From contig CAJTUV010000015.1 of NCBI GenBank assembly GCA_910579515.1, positions 9,453 through 73,452 of the forward strand: DNA of 64,000 bases. Reading direction: 5' to 3'. The translations under genes and the position numbers were made by a program. Source of the stretch: an uncultured Hungatella sp. Its GTDB lineage: Bacteria > Bacillota > Clostridia > Lachnospirales > Lachnospiraceae. Within the stretch, counting starts at the first letter, position 1. Every line of letters begins with the position of its first letter. The notes under the pieces are model-generated. The model saw only the letters and a program-made list of their open reading frames with translations. It had not been told where the DNA came from and searched no databases. This document shows positions 1 through 8,088 of the stretch, one piece after another.

Positions 1-1148
1 TCAATAATCTCTTCTGTTACAGCCGGTCGATTGTCAAAATCAAATTCCTTTAATTCCGCGTTAGCCTTCTTTGCCACATTGTCAATGCAGATCTGCTTAA
101 TCTTCAGCTCATCACAGATAGGCTCAATACCCGGAAGCGTACAGTTAAACTCAGAAATCACGGCGTCGATTCCGCCGGTAGCCAAAATTGCCTCACTGGT
201 ATAATTGTTTCCTGCATGACCGTCAAAAATTTCTGTATAATGAGCGCCGCGAAGCTGCAAATCCTGTCCCACACAGGTACAGCCTACCAGCTTAAAGCCC
301 TTTGCTCCGGCTTTTCTTGCTTTTTCCTTCACATCCTCATCCGTAAGGCGGTTTTGCAGGAAAGTAAACATAGAGTGCTGATGGCCGGTAATCATAATGT
401 TGATGTAGTCCGGATCAATAACGCGAAGCCCTACAGGAGCCATGCGGATTTCCGGTTCTCCTAATACCACATCATTAAGAAGATTAGTCAGTACCAGACC
501 GTAAATTCCAGTGGAAATTCCCAGTTTCAGACAGTCCAAAAGCATATTGACAGGATCAGAATTTAAGTTTGTGGAACACTTCACAACTCCATGGAACACC
601 TCAGACTTCGCACCGCCCGGAAGAATCCCCAATTCCTTCCACTTCTCAAACCGAGGCCCATAAGCCAATTTTTTTGTCAGCTCCATCTTCTCATATTCCG
701 GCAGATACAAATCCTTAAGTACCGCGTCAGCTACCGCCTCTGCCCGCTTATGTACATCCTCCTCCTCAATCCCAAACATAGAAGCCAGACGGTTTAAAGT
801 ATCGACTCCCTTTATCTCTCCTTTACTCCTGGCGGTGTTTCTCACATTGAGAGCCGTGTTCTCCACCACATGGATATAGCATCCAGACCCAGATGCTACA
901 GCGCGCAAAAGATTCCTGGTCACAATCGTATCTGCATTGGCTCCGCAGATCCCCCGAGGTGACTCCGGCGTAATCCGACACGGGCCATTCGAGCACAGAC
1001 GGCAGCAAACCCCCTGAAGCCCGAATGCACATTTCGTACTCTGACTTTCCACTCGATGATGAGAAGTCTCCATAGACAGTCCGGCTATGTACTCTTCCAG
1101 GGGCTTGTCCGCGCTTTTGCAGGTGCTGCATCCATAACATTGATTCAT
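1..1148 (-). CDS. cooS: Anaerobic carbon monoxide dehydrogenase catalytic subunit, C-terminus beyond window
   Basis: Ni-Fe-S CO dehydrogenase, which interconverts CO and CO2 with low-potential electrons. 382 residues of roughly 630 are visible and the frame is open to base 1. The N-terminus carries the cluster D/B cysteines in family order: C40, C48, C49, C52 (CCRLC), C57 (NGPC) and C68 (GICG). A 'TGHQH' segment lies where the family has its C-cluster histidine. Extra cysteines C4, C7 and C10 (CYGCSTC) open the protein. The ATG at 1146-1148 follows an AAGGAGG site at about 1157-1163. Ferredoxin-like (cooF) and nickel-insertion (cooC) partners are not in the visible sequence, and could lie beyond base 1. 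The family assignment is firm; the role (CO oxidation, acetogenesis or redox balance) is not decidable here. Confidence 0.93.
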   Translation of the reverse strand, partial: MNQCYGCSTCKSADKPLEEYIAGLSMETSHHRVESQSTKCAFGLQGVCCRLCSNGPCRITPESPRGICGANADTIVTRNLLRAVASGSGCYIHVVENTALNVRNTARSKGEIKGVDTLNRLASMFGIEEEDVHKRAEAVADAVLKDLYLPEYEKMELTKKLAYGPRFEKWKELGILPGGAKSEVFHGVVKCSTNLNSDPVNMLLDCLKLGISTGIYGLVLTNLLNDVVLGEPEIRMAPVGLRVIDPDYINIMITGHQHSMFTFLQNRLTDEDVKEKARKAGAKGFKLVGCTCVGQDLQLRGAHYTEIFDGHAGNNYTSEAILATGGIDAVISEFNCTLPGIEPICDELKIKQICIDNVAKKANAELKEFDFDNRPAVTEEII

Positions 1149-1204
1149 AAGTCCTACCTCCTTAGTGTATGATTTTGTAATATATACCATAAATTCTATC
1201 TTAA

Positions 1205-1233
1205 ATTTTACTATAAATAGTCAAATTTTTCAA
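1205..1233 (-). promoter_or_regulatory. Putative cooS promoter
   Basis: Reading the minus strand, TTGAAA (1228-1233) and TAAAAT (1205-1210) are separated by 17 bases and lie about 60 bases upstream of the cooS start. The region is very A/T-rich, so chance matches are possible. Confidence 0.5.
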
Positions 1234-1242
1234 TTTTAAATT

Positions 1243-1271
1243 AAAAACAGGAGGGGTATCTCTCCCCTCCC
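1243..1271 (-). terminator. Rho-independent terminator after agrD
   Basis: On the minus strand a GGAGGGG/CCCCTCC stem (arms 1264-1270 and 1250-1256) with a 7-base loop is followed by TGTTTTT. It ends the agrBD transcript before cooS. Confidence 0.75.
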
Positions 1272-1316
1272 ATTCCGCTTCTCTTGTATCAGAATTTGAT
1301 TTATCCAATCGCAAGA

Positions 1317-1436
1317 CTATTTCTGTAGCTCTTCTGGAATCTCCGGCTCATACATTGCGCCCAAAGAAAAAAAGCCTGCTCCCATCTCTGCCACTTTTCC
1401 AATCAAAGCAGCAACCGCCATCCACAGTGCATCCAT
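1317..1436 (-). CDS. agrD: AgrD-like cyclic autoinducer peptide precursor (39 aa)
   Basis: A 39-residue peptide whose ATG lies one base after the agrB stop codon. It has the AgrD layout: an amphipathic N-terminal leader (DALWMAVAALIGKVAEM), a short core (GAGFFSLGAMY) and an acidic tail, EPEIPEEL. The tail aligns residue for residue with the staphylococcal DEKVPKEL tail that AgrB recognises. There is no cysteine anywhere in the peptide. The only ring nucleophile in the core is Ser24, so if it is cyclised the product should be a lactone rather than a thiolactone, as in Enterococcus FsrD. Ring size cannot be read directly; Ser24 to Tyr29 would give six residues. A terminator follows at 1243-1271. 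Identity as AgrD is supported by position and tail; activity is inferred. Confidence 0.85.
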   Translation of the reverse strand: MDALWMAVAALIGKVAEMGAGFFSLGAMYEPEIPEELQK

Positions 1437-1437
1437 T

Positions 1438-2013
1438 CTACTCCCCTCCTCTCCTAAAAAAGAACATTAAAATCGCAACTGCACATAATGCAACAACAGC
1501 CGTGTAAACAACACAGCTGTTTACGATCCTCTTAAGAATTAATAAACTTACCACATCCAACACCAGCAAAAAACGAGCATATTTTCGGTTTCTGGCCAGC
1601 TGGTCTGTTTTCCTTGAATGTTTCTCCGATACTACCGGCGCTTTAAGCCATATATAGACAACCGCCAGAAAAAGCAGTCCCCATACAGCATACCCTGAAT
1701 CTGGCAGCCGATACAGCCACTTAGATACTGCAATGCAGCCGACAGCCATCAGGTTTGTGGATAAAAAACAATCTCTATAGGAACCTGCATGAAACCCTCC
1801 TGCCGGAATCCGGATCGGTATAAAATAAAATAAGAATGTAACAGCCAGAGGCAGATAACCAAATACTGTGCCCAGGATTATGATACTTCCACTGCTAAGA
1901 ATCAGCGACCAAATCAGTTCAAATCCATAGACATAAATCGCCTTTTGCTTCTCTTGAATCGCCTCATGCTTTAGCAATAAGTTTGTACATTCTTCTGCAA
2001 TTAATCGTAACAT
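1438..2013 (-). CDS. agrB: AgrB-family accessory gene regulator protease/exporter
   Basis: Integral membrane cysteine protease that trims AgrD and makes its ring. 191 residues, normal for the family. The catalytic pair is visible in the conserved segment 'AGGFHAGSYRDCF' (H75 and C82), with several hydrophobic helices before and after. I chose the ATG at 2013 because GAGGG sits five bases upstream; an in-frame TTG at 2043 has no good ribosome site. agrD follows one base later, so the two are co-transcribed and probably co-translated. Promoter elements lie at 2066-2127. Confidence 0.92.
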   Translation of the reverse strand: MLRLIAEECTNLLLKHEAIQEKQKAIYVYGFELIWSLILSSGSIIILGTVFGYLPLAVTFLFYFIPIRIPAGGFHAGSYRDCFLSTNLMAVGCIAVSKWLYRLPDSGYAVWGLLFLAVVYIWLKAPVVSEKHSRKTDQLARNRKYARFLLVLDVVSLLILKRIVNSCVVYTAVVALCAVAILMFFFRRGGE

Positions 2014-2065
2014 TTTTCCCTCAAACGTAGCGTTTTTAGACAAGGATACCGCTTTATTTTCAAAT

Positions 2066-2127
2066 ATTATAATTTTTTTCTGTTAAAAAGTTTCCTTTTG
2101 TCCTCTAAATATACTAATTTTGTCCTC
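2066..2127 (-). promoter_or_regulatory. agrBD promoter with LytTR-type direct-repeat operator
   Basis: On the minus strand GAGGACAAAA occurs twice (2118-2127 and 2096-2105) with exactly 12 bases between, so the copies are 22 bp (two helical turns) apart. LytTR-domain regulators such as AgrA bind direct repeats of about 9 bp with a 12-13 bp spacer. A perfect TATAAT lies at 2066-2071. The hexamer 17 bases upstream (GAAACT, 2089-2094) matches the -35 consensus poorly, as expected of an activator-dependent promoter, and directly abuts the proximal repeat. The LytTR regulator at 4409-5131 is the obvious candidate ligand; binding itself is inferred. Confidence 0.7.
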
Positions 2128-2133
2128 GACTTT

Positions 2134-2499
2134 TTAGTTTAAAATAATAGCGTCTATCGTTTCTTCCATTAGGTGAATGAACTTTTGCCGTTGAGCAGGC
2201 GTACAATTTTTTAATTTTGTAGAAATAGCTCTTAAGTCTTCGTCTACATAAACATTTTGATGTGCGTCCATTAGAAGTGCAGATGTGGAAACATTCAATG
2301 CCTCCGCAATTTTTATCATCGTGAATACGGAAACCATACTCTGTCCCGTTTCAAGACGAGCAATAGAGCTTGCTGAAACCATGACTAATTCAGCCAGCCT
2401 TTTTTGTGTAAGAGCATTCCTTATCCTTAGTTCCTTAATCCGATTTCCAATTACAGCATCGCCTTTTGGATTTTTGGGATTTTTTGTATCTTTTGTCAT
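2134..2499 (-). CDS. XRE-family (Cro/CI-type) transcriptional regulator
   Basis: 121 residues with an N-terminal HTH_3 domain at about 17-75: 'IGNRIKELRIRNALTQKRLA' followed by 'SASSIARLETGQ'. The C-terminal 45 residues ('LKNCTPAQRQKFIHLMEET') resemble the dimerisation tail of small repressors. The ATG at 2497-2499 was preferred to an upstream in-frame start at 2592 because homology begins there. It follows a weak GGGGG site and a nearby imperfect palindrome (ATACC...GGTAT) that could be an operator. It lies upstream of agrB on the same strand and diverges from the unknown gene at 2607. A role in setting agr expression is plausible from position only. Confidence 0.85.
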   Translation of the reverse strand: MTKDTKNPKNPKGDAVIGNRIKELRIRNALTQKRLAELVMVSASSIARLETGQSMVSVFTMIKIAEALNVSTSALLMDAHQNVYVDEDLRAISTKLKNCTPAQRQKFIHLMEETIDAIILN

Positions 2500-2530
2500 A
2501 TAATACCCCCGTGGTATCCTTATTTTGTAG

Positions 2531-2559
2531 TTTACCAACGAACCAAAAGATTGTATAAT
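2531..2559 (+). promoter_or_regulatory. Promoter of the gene at 2607
   Basis: TTTACC (2531-2536), 17-base spacer, TATAAT (2554-2559), about 40 bases upstream of the unknown gene and within the divergent region shared with the XRE gene. Confidence 0.6.
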
Positions 2560-2606
2560 GCTTAATACGCAAGTCACTTTACTAATATGCAAACACGGAG
2601 ATCTAT

Positions 2607-3146
2607 ATGAAAAATCATGACATGAACTTAGAGATTAAAAAAATAATATTGTCCCAGTTACAGGGACCAGAAAATTCTATTTCTGATGTGATTAAAATAA
2701 TCCTTGATGAGCTTATGCTTCTTCCTGTTCCCACTCCAAAGCCGACGCTTCAACTTGCTTCTGAATATATTGTGGCTTATTTACAGCTTGGCTTTAGCTA
2801 TTTAGAACACCAGACTCTTTTTGATGAAATTTTACAAGAAGCAGGATTTTCTGGAAAACAAATCGCCTCTTTACAGCTTCAAAACCCTATGGTTGAATTA
2901 ACCAAAACAAAACTTCGCTCAATTATAGGAAGATGGGCCGCCTCTTCTTATAATTCTCACACAATTACGGCTGCTATTGATGAGATTATCTTTCATGTTG
3001 AGAAAGATGAGCCTGGATTTTACCAATACTATACCGCCAAAAAGGACGGTTCCTATACCGCCCTCTATCAGCTAACGGTTACCTCCTCCTATGCGCTGTT
3101 CCACGATGTCTTTAAAAACAAGTTTTACCGTTTAGTCAAAAAATGA
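2607..3146 (+). CDS. Unknown protein within the agr-like locus (179 aa)
   Basis: I do not recognise the family. The protein is soluble, without signal peptide or membrane segments, largely helical in character, with the stretch 'LASEYIVAYLQLGFSYLEHQ'. It starts at ATG 2607, six bases after GGAG, with a well-formed promoter at 2531-2559. It diverges from the XRE gene and its last 15 bases overlap the 3' end of the sensor kinase gene on the other strand. Being the only plus-strand gene inside the signalling locus, it could be an agr target or XRE-controlled partner; nothing in the sequence proves this. Confidence 0.7.
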   Translation: MKNHDMNLEIKKIILSQLQGPENSISDVIKIILDELMLLPVPTPKPTLQLASEYIVAYLQLGFSYLEHQTLFDEILQEAGFSGKQIASLQLQNPMVELTKTKLRSIIGRWAASSYNSHTITAAIDEIIFHVEKDEPGFYQYYTAKKDGSYTALYQLTVTSSYALFHDVFKNKFYRLVKK

Positions 3147-4412
3147 AATGCGCACAGAGAAAATTTCCCGGTTAAATTCTATTTGCATGTCTCCTTCGTA
3201 TTTTTCAACAATAGCCTTTATACTTTTAACGCCCCATCCATGCAAATTGTGGTTATCTTTTTGTGATACTAATTCTTCTCCATTTATGGATGGCATTTTC
3301 CCAGACGAATTGGATACTTTTAAGAATACCATCCCATTGATCATTCTAAATATAATCCGAATCCACCTTTTGCCCTCATCGACGTTTCTGCATGACTCAA
3401 TCGCATTGTCAAACAGATTTCCAAAAAGCGCCACCATCTCCTGTTCTTCCATCTTTAGATGAATTTGATCAGATATGATCGTTACAAAAATCCCTTCTTC
3501 CTCTGCTGCCTTTTTCTTGCACTCAATCAAAATGTCTAATGTTTCGATTCCTGTCCAGATTTTAGGCGTAGTCTCCTGTTCCATAGTCCTTAAAATTTTC
3601 ATATATTCTGTGGCTTTTTCATATTCTTGACTTTCTAAGTATTTTTCAATCACTAAATGATGGTTTTTCAAATCATGATAGAAAATTTGATTATTACGAT
3701 AGCTTTGAATTGTATTTTGAATATTTTCAGTTAAAAGTTTATTCCTTTCTTCCACAAATTTCAGTTCATCTTTCTTTTTTATGTAACCTGAATATTGAAA
3801 AAAAGAATATCCACTTAGAAAAATCACAAATAAAACCAAACTCCAAATAAGCAAAATTTTTCTATCTGCTTGGAGAAAGGTGATAGCCACCAAATAATAC
3901 ACACATAGAAAACCAATAATTATTCCTAAATACGCTTTCCATGAACGAATCTCCGCCTTTATTAAAATTCGTCTCGTTATACCCCAATATACCGTAAATA
4001 AAATCCCTTTTGACACTATAGACGCACTAAGTCTGAAAAAAGAGTAACTCTTGGTAATTTGATATGCGGAGTCAGCCTTGCCAAATAAAACTGCAAATAT
4101 AGAAACCGTTAAAAAATCAATAGCATAAATTAATAAAAGATACGCTGATGATATCACAAAAGCATCTGTCCACTTGACCCGATAAACCCAATGAGCTCCC
4201 AAAGCAATTCCAACTATTCCCACAATAGTTGCAGCAAAGGAAAATAGCTGAATTTGATTAATTACCCAAGCTACTCCTGCCACAATTCCGGAGACGATTA
4301 AACTCCCATTCCATCGTATCCGGCCTTCTGTCGCCACTTTCACAGTTGTCAATATTCCAAGTAAAACCTCCACAAAAGATAACGCCCACTCAAAAACCTG
4401 GAACCCAATCAT
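3132..4412 (-). CDS. AgrC-like GHKL sensor histidine kinase
   Basis: Membrane receptor kinase of the HPK10/AgrC type, 426 residues. The first 210 residues hold about six hydrophobic helices, the expected peptide-sensing region. The phosphoacceptor is His246 in 'FYHDLKNHH', followed by a GHKL ATPase domain with N-box 'NLFDNAIES' (about 332-340) and G-box 'HGWGVKSI' (about 391). The start is the ATG at 4412, which overlaps the TGA of the response regulator (ATGA), so the pair is translationally coupled. The likely ligand is the peptide from agrD at 1317-1436. Its 3' end overlaps the convergent gene at 2607. Confidence 0.92.
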   Translation of the reverse strand: MIGFQVFEWALSFVEVLLGILTTVKVATEGRIRWNGSLIVSGIVAGVAWVINQIQLFSFAATIVGIVGIALGAHWVYRVKWTDAFVISSAYLLLIYAIDFLTVSIFAVLFGKADSAYQITKSYSFFRLSASIVSKGILFTVYWGITRRILIKAEIRSWKAYLGIIIGFLCVYYLVAITFLQADRKILLIWSLVLFVIFLSGYSFFQYSGYIKKKDELKFVEERNKLLTENIQNTIQSYRNNQIFYHDLKNHHLVIEKYLESQEYEKATEYMKILRTMEQETTPKIWTGIETLDILIECKKKAAEEEGIFVTIISDQIHLKMEEQEMVALFGNLFDNAIESCRNVDEGKRWIRIIFRMINGMVFLKVSNSSGKMPSINGEELVSQKDNHNLHGWGVKSIKAIVEKYEGDMQIEFNREIFSVRISFFD

Positions 4413-5131
4413 AGAATACCACCCCAATACGAGCTCAAACGCCGTTTCAGCTCTAAAGCATGATCCGCCCCTGTTAGAATTTTATACCCGTCCTTCATCT
4501 CAACCTCATCAGTCAAGACCCGCTGAACATGAATCATATTCACAATAACTCCCCTGTCCAGCCAAACCAGATCTGGATTTTCCAGCTTCTCATACACACT
4601 CTGCAGCGTGCCTCTCTCCTGCTCCTCCCGTTTCCCAGACAACACAAACACCACATTTTTCTGCCTTTTGTAGATATAAATAATATCCTTATGCAGCATC
4701 CTCACATATTTTCTTTTACTGCATATGATATAAGCATTATGGCTGCCCAGCCTGTCCAATCGAAAAAACAAATCGTCCAGAGTGATTTCCATCTCCTCTT
4801 CCATTCGATCCTTCAACACATAGCGAATAATATTCAGGCTGCATGCCTCAACAGCATAATCCTTATGGGCTGTCAGAAAAATAACACAGGAAACAGAAGG
4901 AGCTTCCTCAATCTGTCTGGCAATTTCCATACCTGAACAAGCAGGCATCTCAATATCCAAAATATAAGCATCAAAGAACTTTCCCTGTTCGATAGATTCT
5001 TCCAAACGACTGCTGTTCTGAAATACATGCAAGTCTATCCTTGTGCACTTCTGCCTGCAATATCTCTGTATCTGTGCCTCAACCAGCTTTAGGTACTCAA
5101 AGTTGTCATCACACAAAGCCACTCTATACAT
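4409..5131 (-). CDS. AgrA/LytR-type response regulator with LytTR DNA-binding domain
   Basis: 240 residues: receiver domain (about 1-120; acidic pocket D8-D9 and phosphoacceptor D59 in 'YILDIEMPACSGME') and a C-terminal LytTR domain (about 140-238, 'YIICSKRKYVRMLHKDIIYI'). The ATG at 5131 has GAGGGG at the right distance. A longer start at 5185 sits flush against its AGGAGG and is unlikely. The downstream kinase overlaps by ATGA. Target: the 22-bp-spaced direct repeat at 2096-2127, by family knowledge of LytTR sites. No terminator is visible between the phosphoesterase gene (stop 5207) and this gene, so read-through from the housekeeping genes is possible. Confidence 0.92.
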   Translation of the reverse strand: MYRVALCDDNFEYLKLVEAQIQRYCRQKCTRIDLHVFQNSSRLEESIEQGKFFDAYILDIEMPACSGMEIARQIEEAPSVSCVIFLTAHKDYAVEACSLNIIRYVLKDRMEEEMEITLDDLFFRLDRLGSHNAYIICSKRKYVRMLHKDIIYIYKRQKNVVFVLSGKREEQERGTLQSVYEKLENPDLVWLDRGVIVNMIHVQRVLTDEVEMKDGYKILTGADHALELKRRLSSYWGGIL

Positions 5132-5206
5132 CCACGATCCCCTCTTTCGTACAGTCAAATCCGTCCCTTCCCCTGACTGCTTCATCCTCCTTTGTGGCTT
5201 ATTTTA

Positions 5207-5692
5207 CTAAAGATAATTCTGCTGAAAGTCAATGCTCCCATCTGCTTTCACTGTCATAATCATATAAGAAGGCCTGCGTCCCTCCTGCCGCGGATAAGAC
5301 AGACTCCCTGGATTAAGCACCATAACTCCGCCGATCTCTCCTAAAAACGGTTTATGCGTGTGTCCAAACATAGCCATATCGCACCCCCTGCTTCTGGCCT
5401 CGTCTGCCAATCCCTCCGGTCCCATAGACACTCCATAATAGTGCCCGTGAGTAAGAAGTATCTTATGCCCCACAATCTCGATCTCACGCTCCCGATCCAG
5501 CATAGAAAAGAAGTCATTATTTCCCAGCACCATCTCCATCTGACACTCTGGGTTCACCCATTCAGAAATAAAACGTTCACTCCCCTCTGCATCTCCTAAA
5601 TGAATCAGCATGTCCAATGGAGTATGTTGTCTAATGACCAATTTCAGATTTTCATCACTCCGATGAGTGTCGCTGACAATCAAGATCTTCAT
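5207..5692 (-). CDS. YfcE/MJ0936-type metallophosphoesterase
   Basis: 161 residues, a full-length small calcineurin-like phosphoesterase. Metal-binding motifs in order: 'SDTHRS' (D8-x-H10), 'HLGDAEG', 'GNND', 'THGH' and 'FGHTHKP'. It overlaps the upstream rdgB by four bases (ATGA), a pairing that suggests one transcript. The physiological substrate of this family is not settled. A paralogue lies at 9254-9796. Confidence 0.9.
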   Translation of the reverse strand: MKILIVSDTHRSDENLKLVIRQHTPLDMLIHLGDAEGSERFISEWVNPECQMEMVLGNNDFFSMLDREREIEIVGHKILLTHGHYYGVSMGPEGLADEARSRGCDMAMFGHTHKPFLGEIGGVMVLNPGSLSYPRQEGRRPSYMIMTVKADGSIDFQQNYL

Positions 5693-6297
5693 TGGTTTTC
5701 CCCCTGTAAAACTTCCTTCAACTTTAACTTCATAGCCTCAAGGGCCTTCCCTCTGTGGCTGATTTCATTTTTTTTCTCCAGCGGAATCTGTGCAGAAGTT
5801 TTTCCGTATTCCGGGAGATAAAAAATCGGGTCATATCCAAAACCGTTTGTTCCAGCAGGCTCATGAGCAATGAGGCCCTCAACACATTCCTCCGTATGTA
5901 GTACGCTTCCGTCTGGCAGCACCGCCGCAATCGCACAGACAAACCTGGCAGTCCTCTCCTCTTCTTTCGCATCTTTTAACCGCTCAATAATTGTCCGATT
6001 TTTCACTTCATAAGAAGCCCCCTCCATATATCTTGCCGAATAAACTCCCGGCTCTCCATTTAGATAATCTACTGCCAAACCGGAATCATCTGCCAGAACA
6101 ATGTCTTTTGTAATATTCCAGACTGCCTGGGCTTTAATCTCTGCATTCTCCCCAAAAGTGGAACCGTTTTCCTCTATCTCCAGTTGGACTTTGGCTTCCT
6201 TCATAGATAGAATTTCCATCCCCAGATCCGCAAGAATCATGCGGATTTCTTTCATTTTCCCTTCATTGCCGGTTGCAAATATGATTCTATGTTTCAT
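5689..6297 (-). CDS. rdgB: XTP/dITP diphosphatase (RdgB/HAM1)
   Basis: House-cleaning nucleotide pyrophosphatase that removes deaminated purine triphosphates (ITP, dITP, XTP) before they enter nucleic acids. 202 residues, normal length. The signature 'FATGNEGKMKEI' is at the N-terminus, then 'FGENAEIKA', 'LADDSGLAVDYLNGEPGVYSAR' split across 80-110, and 'GTNGFGYDPIF' and 'SHRGKA' near the C-terminus. It overlaps the upstream protease gene by 11 bases and the downstream phosphoesterase by four. Confidence 0.95.
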   Translation of the reverse strand: MKHRIIFATGNEGKMKEIRMILADLGMEILSMKEAKVQLEIEENGSTFGENAEIKAQAVWNITKDIVLADDSGLAVDYLNGEPGVYSARYMEGASYEVKNRTIIERLKDAKEEERTARFVCAIAAVLPDGSVLHTEECVEGLIAHEPAGTNGFGYDPIFYLPEYGKTSAQIPLEKKNEISHRGKALEAMKLKLKEVLQGENQ

Positions 6298-8086
6298 TCC
6301 CTACATTATCCTCCGATTCTTTGTATCGCCTTGTGTATGCTTTCAGGCATAAATTGCATTCATACTGTTCCTCTGCAGACTCCCATTCCTCTCCGTCAAG
6401 ACTGATATATCCTTCCCCATCTGCCAAATTTACAGTTTCAGTAACATTGTCCGACGGATACTCAACTGCCAAGGGATATTCATTTCCCGGAGTCCTCAAA
6501 TGAACAATCACGCCAAACCGTTCCCCGCTCTTTAGCGCTATTGTATCCTCCCAGGAAATCGTATAATATCCGCTGTGTTTTAGAGTTCCCTTTGCCACCA
6601 CCCTGCTATTTTTCAAATCACCGCTGTCTTTGACATTTCTCGCAATAGAAATTTCATAGGAAGTATTTTCCCAAACTGCATAGAATCCTGCTCCATACAA
6701 CTGCTCCTGTGTCTTGGCCTCAAATATATTCGCTCCATAAACATCTTCGTGCTCATCATATCCGATTTGTCCTACCCAGCCGCATAAATCGCTTTGATAC
6801 ACAGCCTTTTCCGGCTCTGCCTCCTCCACGCCTGTATACACCACGTTCGTGCTTCCGATACGGCTGTCATAATAAGACACATAAAAATATCCCTGGTCTC
6901 CAAAAATCTCTCCCCAGCTGTTAAGGCACAAAAATGCGCCGTCCCCTGGCGCCTGTGTGGGAAAGTTTTCTTTTGGGTAAGAATCATCCCACCCAACAAT
7001 CACAATGTCATGGTTAGGCGGCTGACTCCCGTCATAAAAGTATGCGTGGTTCTCCTGGCTGTAATGTACTGATTGTCCCTGCCCATCCACCATGGATGTG
7101 TACAAGGAGCTTTGTACTCCTCCATAAAGAAATACGGCCTCCTTAATAGCCCGATAGTCCTTGTCCGGTAAAATCTGAATCTCTCTGACATGAACTGCGG
7201 GCTTTAATCCCTCTGGCGAAACCCCGTCACCATAAGGATCTTCCGCCTCCAATACTGGCCCCTGCCAGGCCAATAAGTAGGCCATAGACATTGTATAGTC
7301 TCCGCCTTCTTCCTGATTTAATGAAAAACTGTTGTGAAGAGACATGTGGTCCACAGAAAAAATCTCCTTCTCCCTCGGGAGTCTGGCCGATTCCAGAGCC
7401 GTCAAAGCCGCAAAAGACCAACATGTCCCATATTCTCCCTGATCTTTTACCAAAGGCGCTTTTTTCACTGCCCGATAATCATACTGATCAGGAATCCTGA
7501 ATTTTCTCCTGCTCAGATTCCATGTACTTCCCTTCAATTCCGATACAGCCCGTACTGTATAGCTTCCCAACGGCCAATCCGTAGTATATCCATAAACCGT
7601 CTCTGCAATCTGAAGAGGCAGATATAGCTTACCGTCTGTCTTTTTGGGCGCCGCTTCAAGAGGAATCCTCGACTGTCCCACCATCATAAAATCCTGTCCG
7701 ATTTTTAAGCCGACTCGCACAGTTCCTCCCTGCATGAGAATGTGGGCGTCTGGATATTCTAACACTGAAATTCCAAAAGCCCTCTTCCACATGTCTGCAG
7801 AAATCAGAACTTCCATTTCCTCTGTTACCATTATATCTCTCTGATACCTGAGTCCGTCAACCTCAAGGGAAAGGATTCCCGGTTCTGCCTCCATCTTGGC
7901 ATACTTTTGAAAAGCCAGACCTTCCTCCAGTCTTTCGCTTCTAACTTCCGTTGTCGTATCTAAAACAGAAATCTGCACGGTATCCAGGCTGTTATTCTCT
8001 GTCCCTCCTAAAATACCAGCAAAAAAGCTTGCCCAAACTGCCGGAAATACAATCAGCATTTTTCTGAAAAAAGAACCCCAATTCAC
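6287..8086 (-). CDS. Secreted papain-family (C1) cysteine protease
   Basis: 599 residues. An N-terminal hydrophobic segment (about 9-27) acts as signal or anchor. Next comes a stalk region (about 70-185) resembling the copper-amine-oxidase-N-like repeat ('LSLEVDGLRYQRDIMVTEE'), then a C1 protease domain: Q216 and C222 in 'KDQGEYGTCWSFAAL', H359 in 'NHDIVIVGWDDS', N389 in 'CLNSWG'. All catalytic residues are present. The C-terminal about 170 residues form a lectin-like beta domain commonly paired with such clostridial proteases. It probably acts at the cell surface on proteins or peptides. Start is GTG (8084-8086) after GAGG. Two bases separate it from the preceding gene. Confidence 0.88.
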   Translation of the reverse strand: MNWGSFFRKMLIVFPAVWASFFAGILGGTENNSLDTVQISVLDTTTEVRSERLEEGLAFQKYAKMEAEPGILSLEVDGLRYQRDIMVTEEMEVLISADMWKRAFGISVLEYPDAHILMQGGTVRVGLKIGQDFMMVGQSRIPLEAAPKKTDGKLYLPLQIAETVYGYTTDWPLGSYTVRAVSELKGSTWNLSRRKFRIPDQYDYRAVKKAPLVKDQGEYGTCWSFAALTALESARLPREKEIFSVDHMSLHNSFSLNQEEGGDYTMSMAYLLAWQGPVLEAEDPYGDGVSPEGLKPAVHVREIQILPDKDYRAIKEAVFLYGGVQSSLYTSMVDGQGQSVHYSQENHAYFYDGSQPPNHDIVIVGWDDSYPKENFPTQAPGDGAFLCLNSWGEIFGDQGYFYVSYYDSRIGSTNVVYTGVEEAEPEKAVYQSDLCGWVGQIGYDEHEDVYGANIFEAKTQEQLYGAGFYAVWENTSYEISIARNVKDSGDLKNSRVVAKGTLKHSGYYTISWEDTIALKSGERFGVIVHLRTPGNEYPLAVEYPSDNVTETVNLADGEGYISLDGEEWESAEEQYECNLCLKAYTRRYKESEDNVGNET

Positions 8087-8088
8087 AT

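Noticed and set aside
823..1140. Open frame of 105 codons on the minus strand inside cooS
   Set aside because: It is an out-of-frame reading of the 5' part of cooS, whose true frame from 1148 has all cluster cysteines and continues uninterrupted to base 1. No frameshift is needed.
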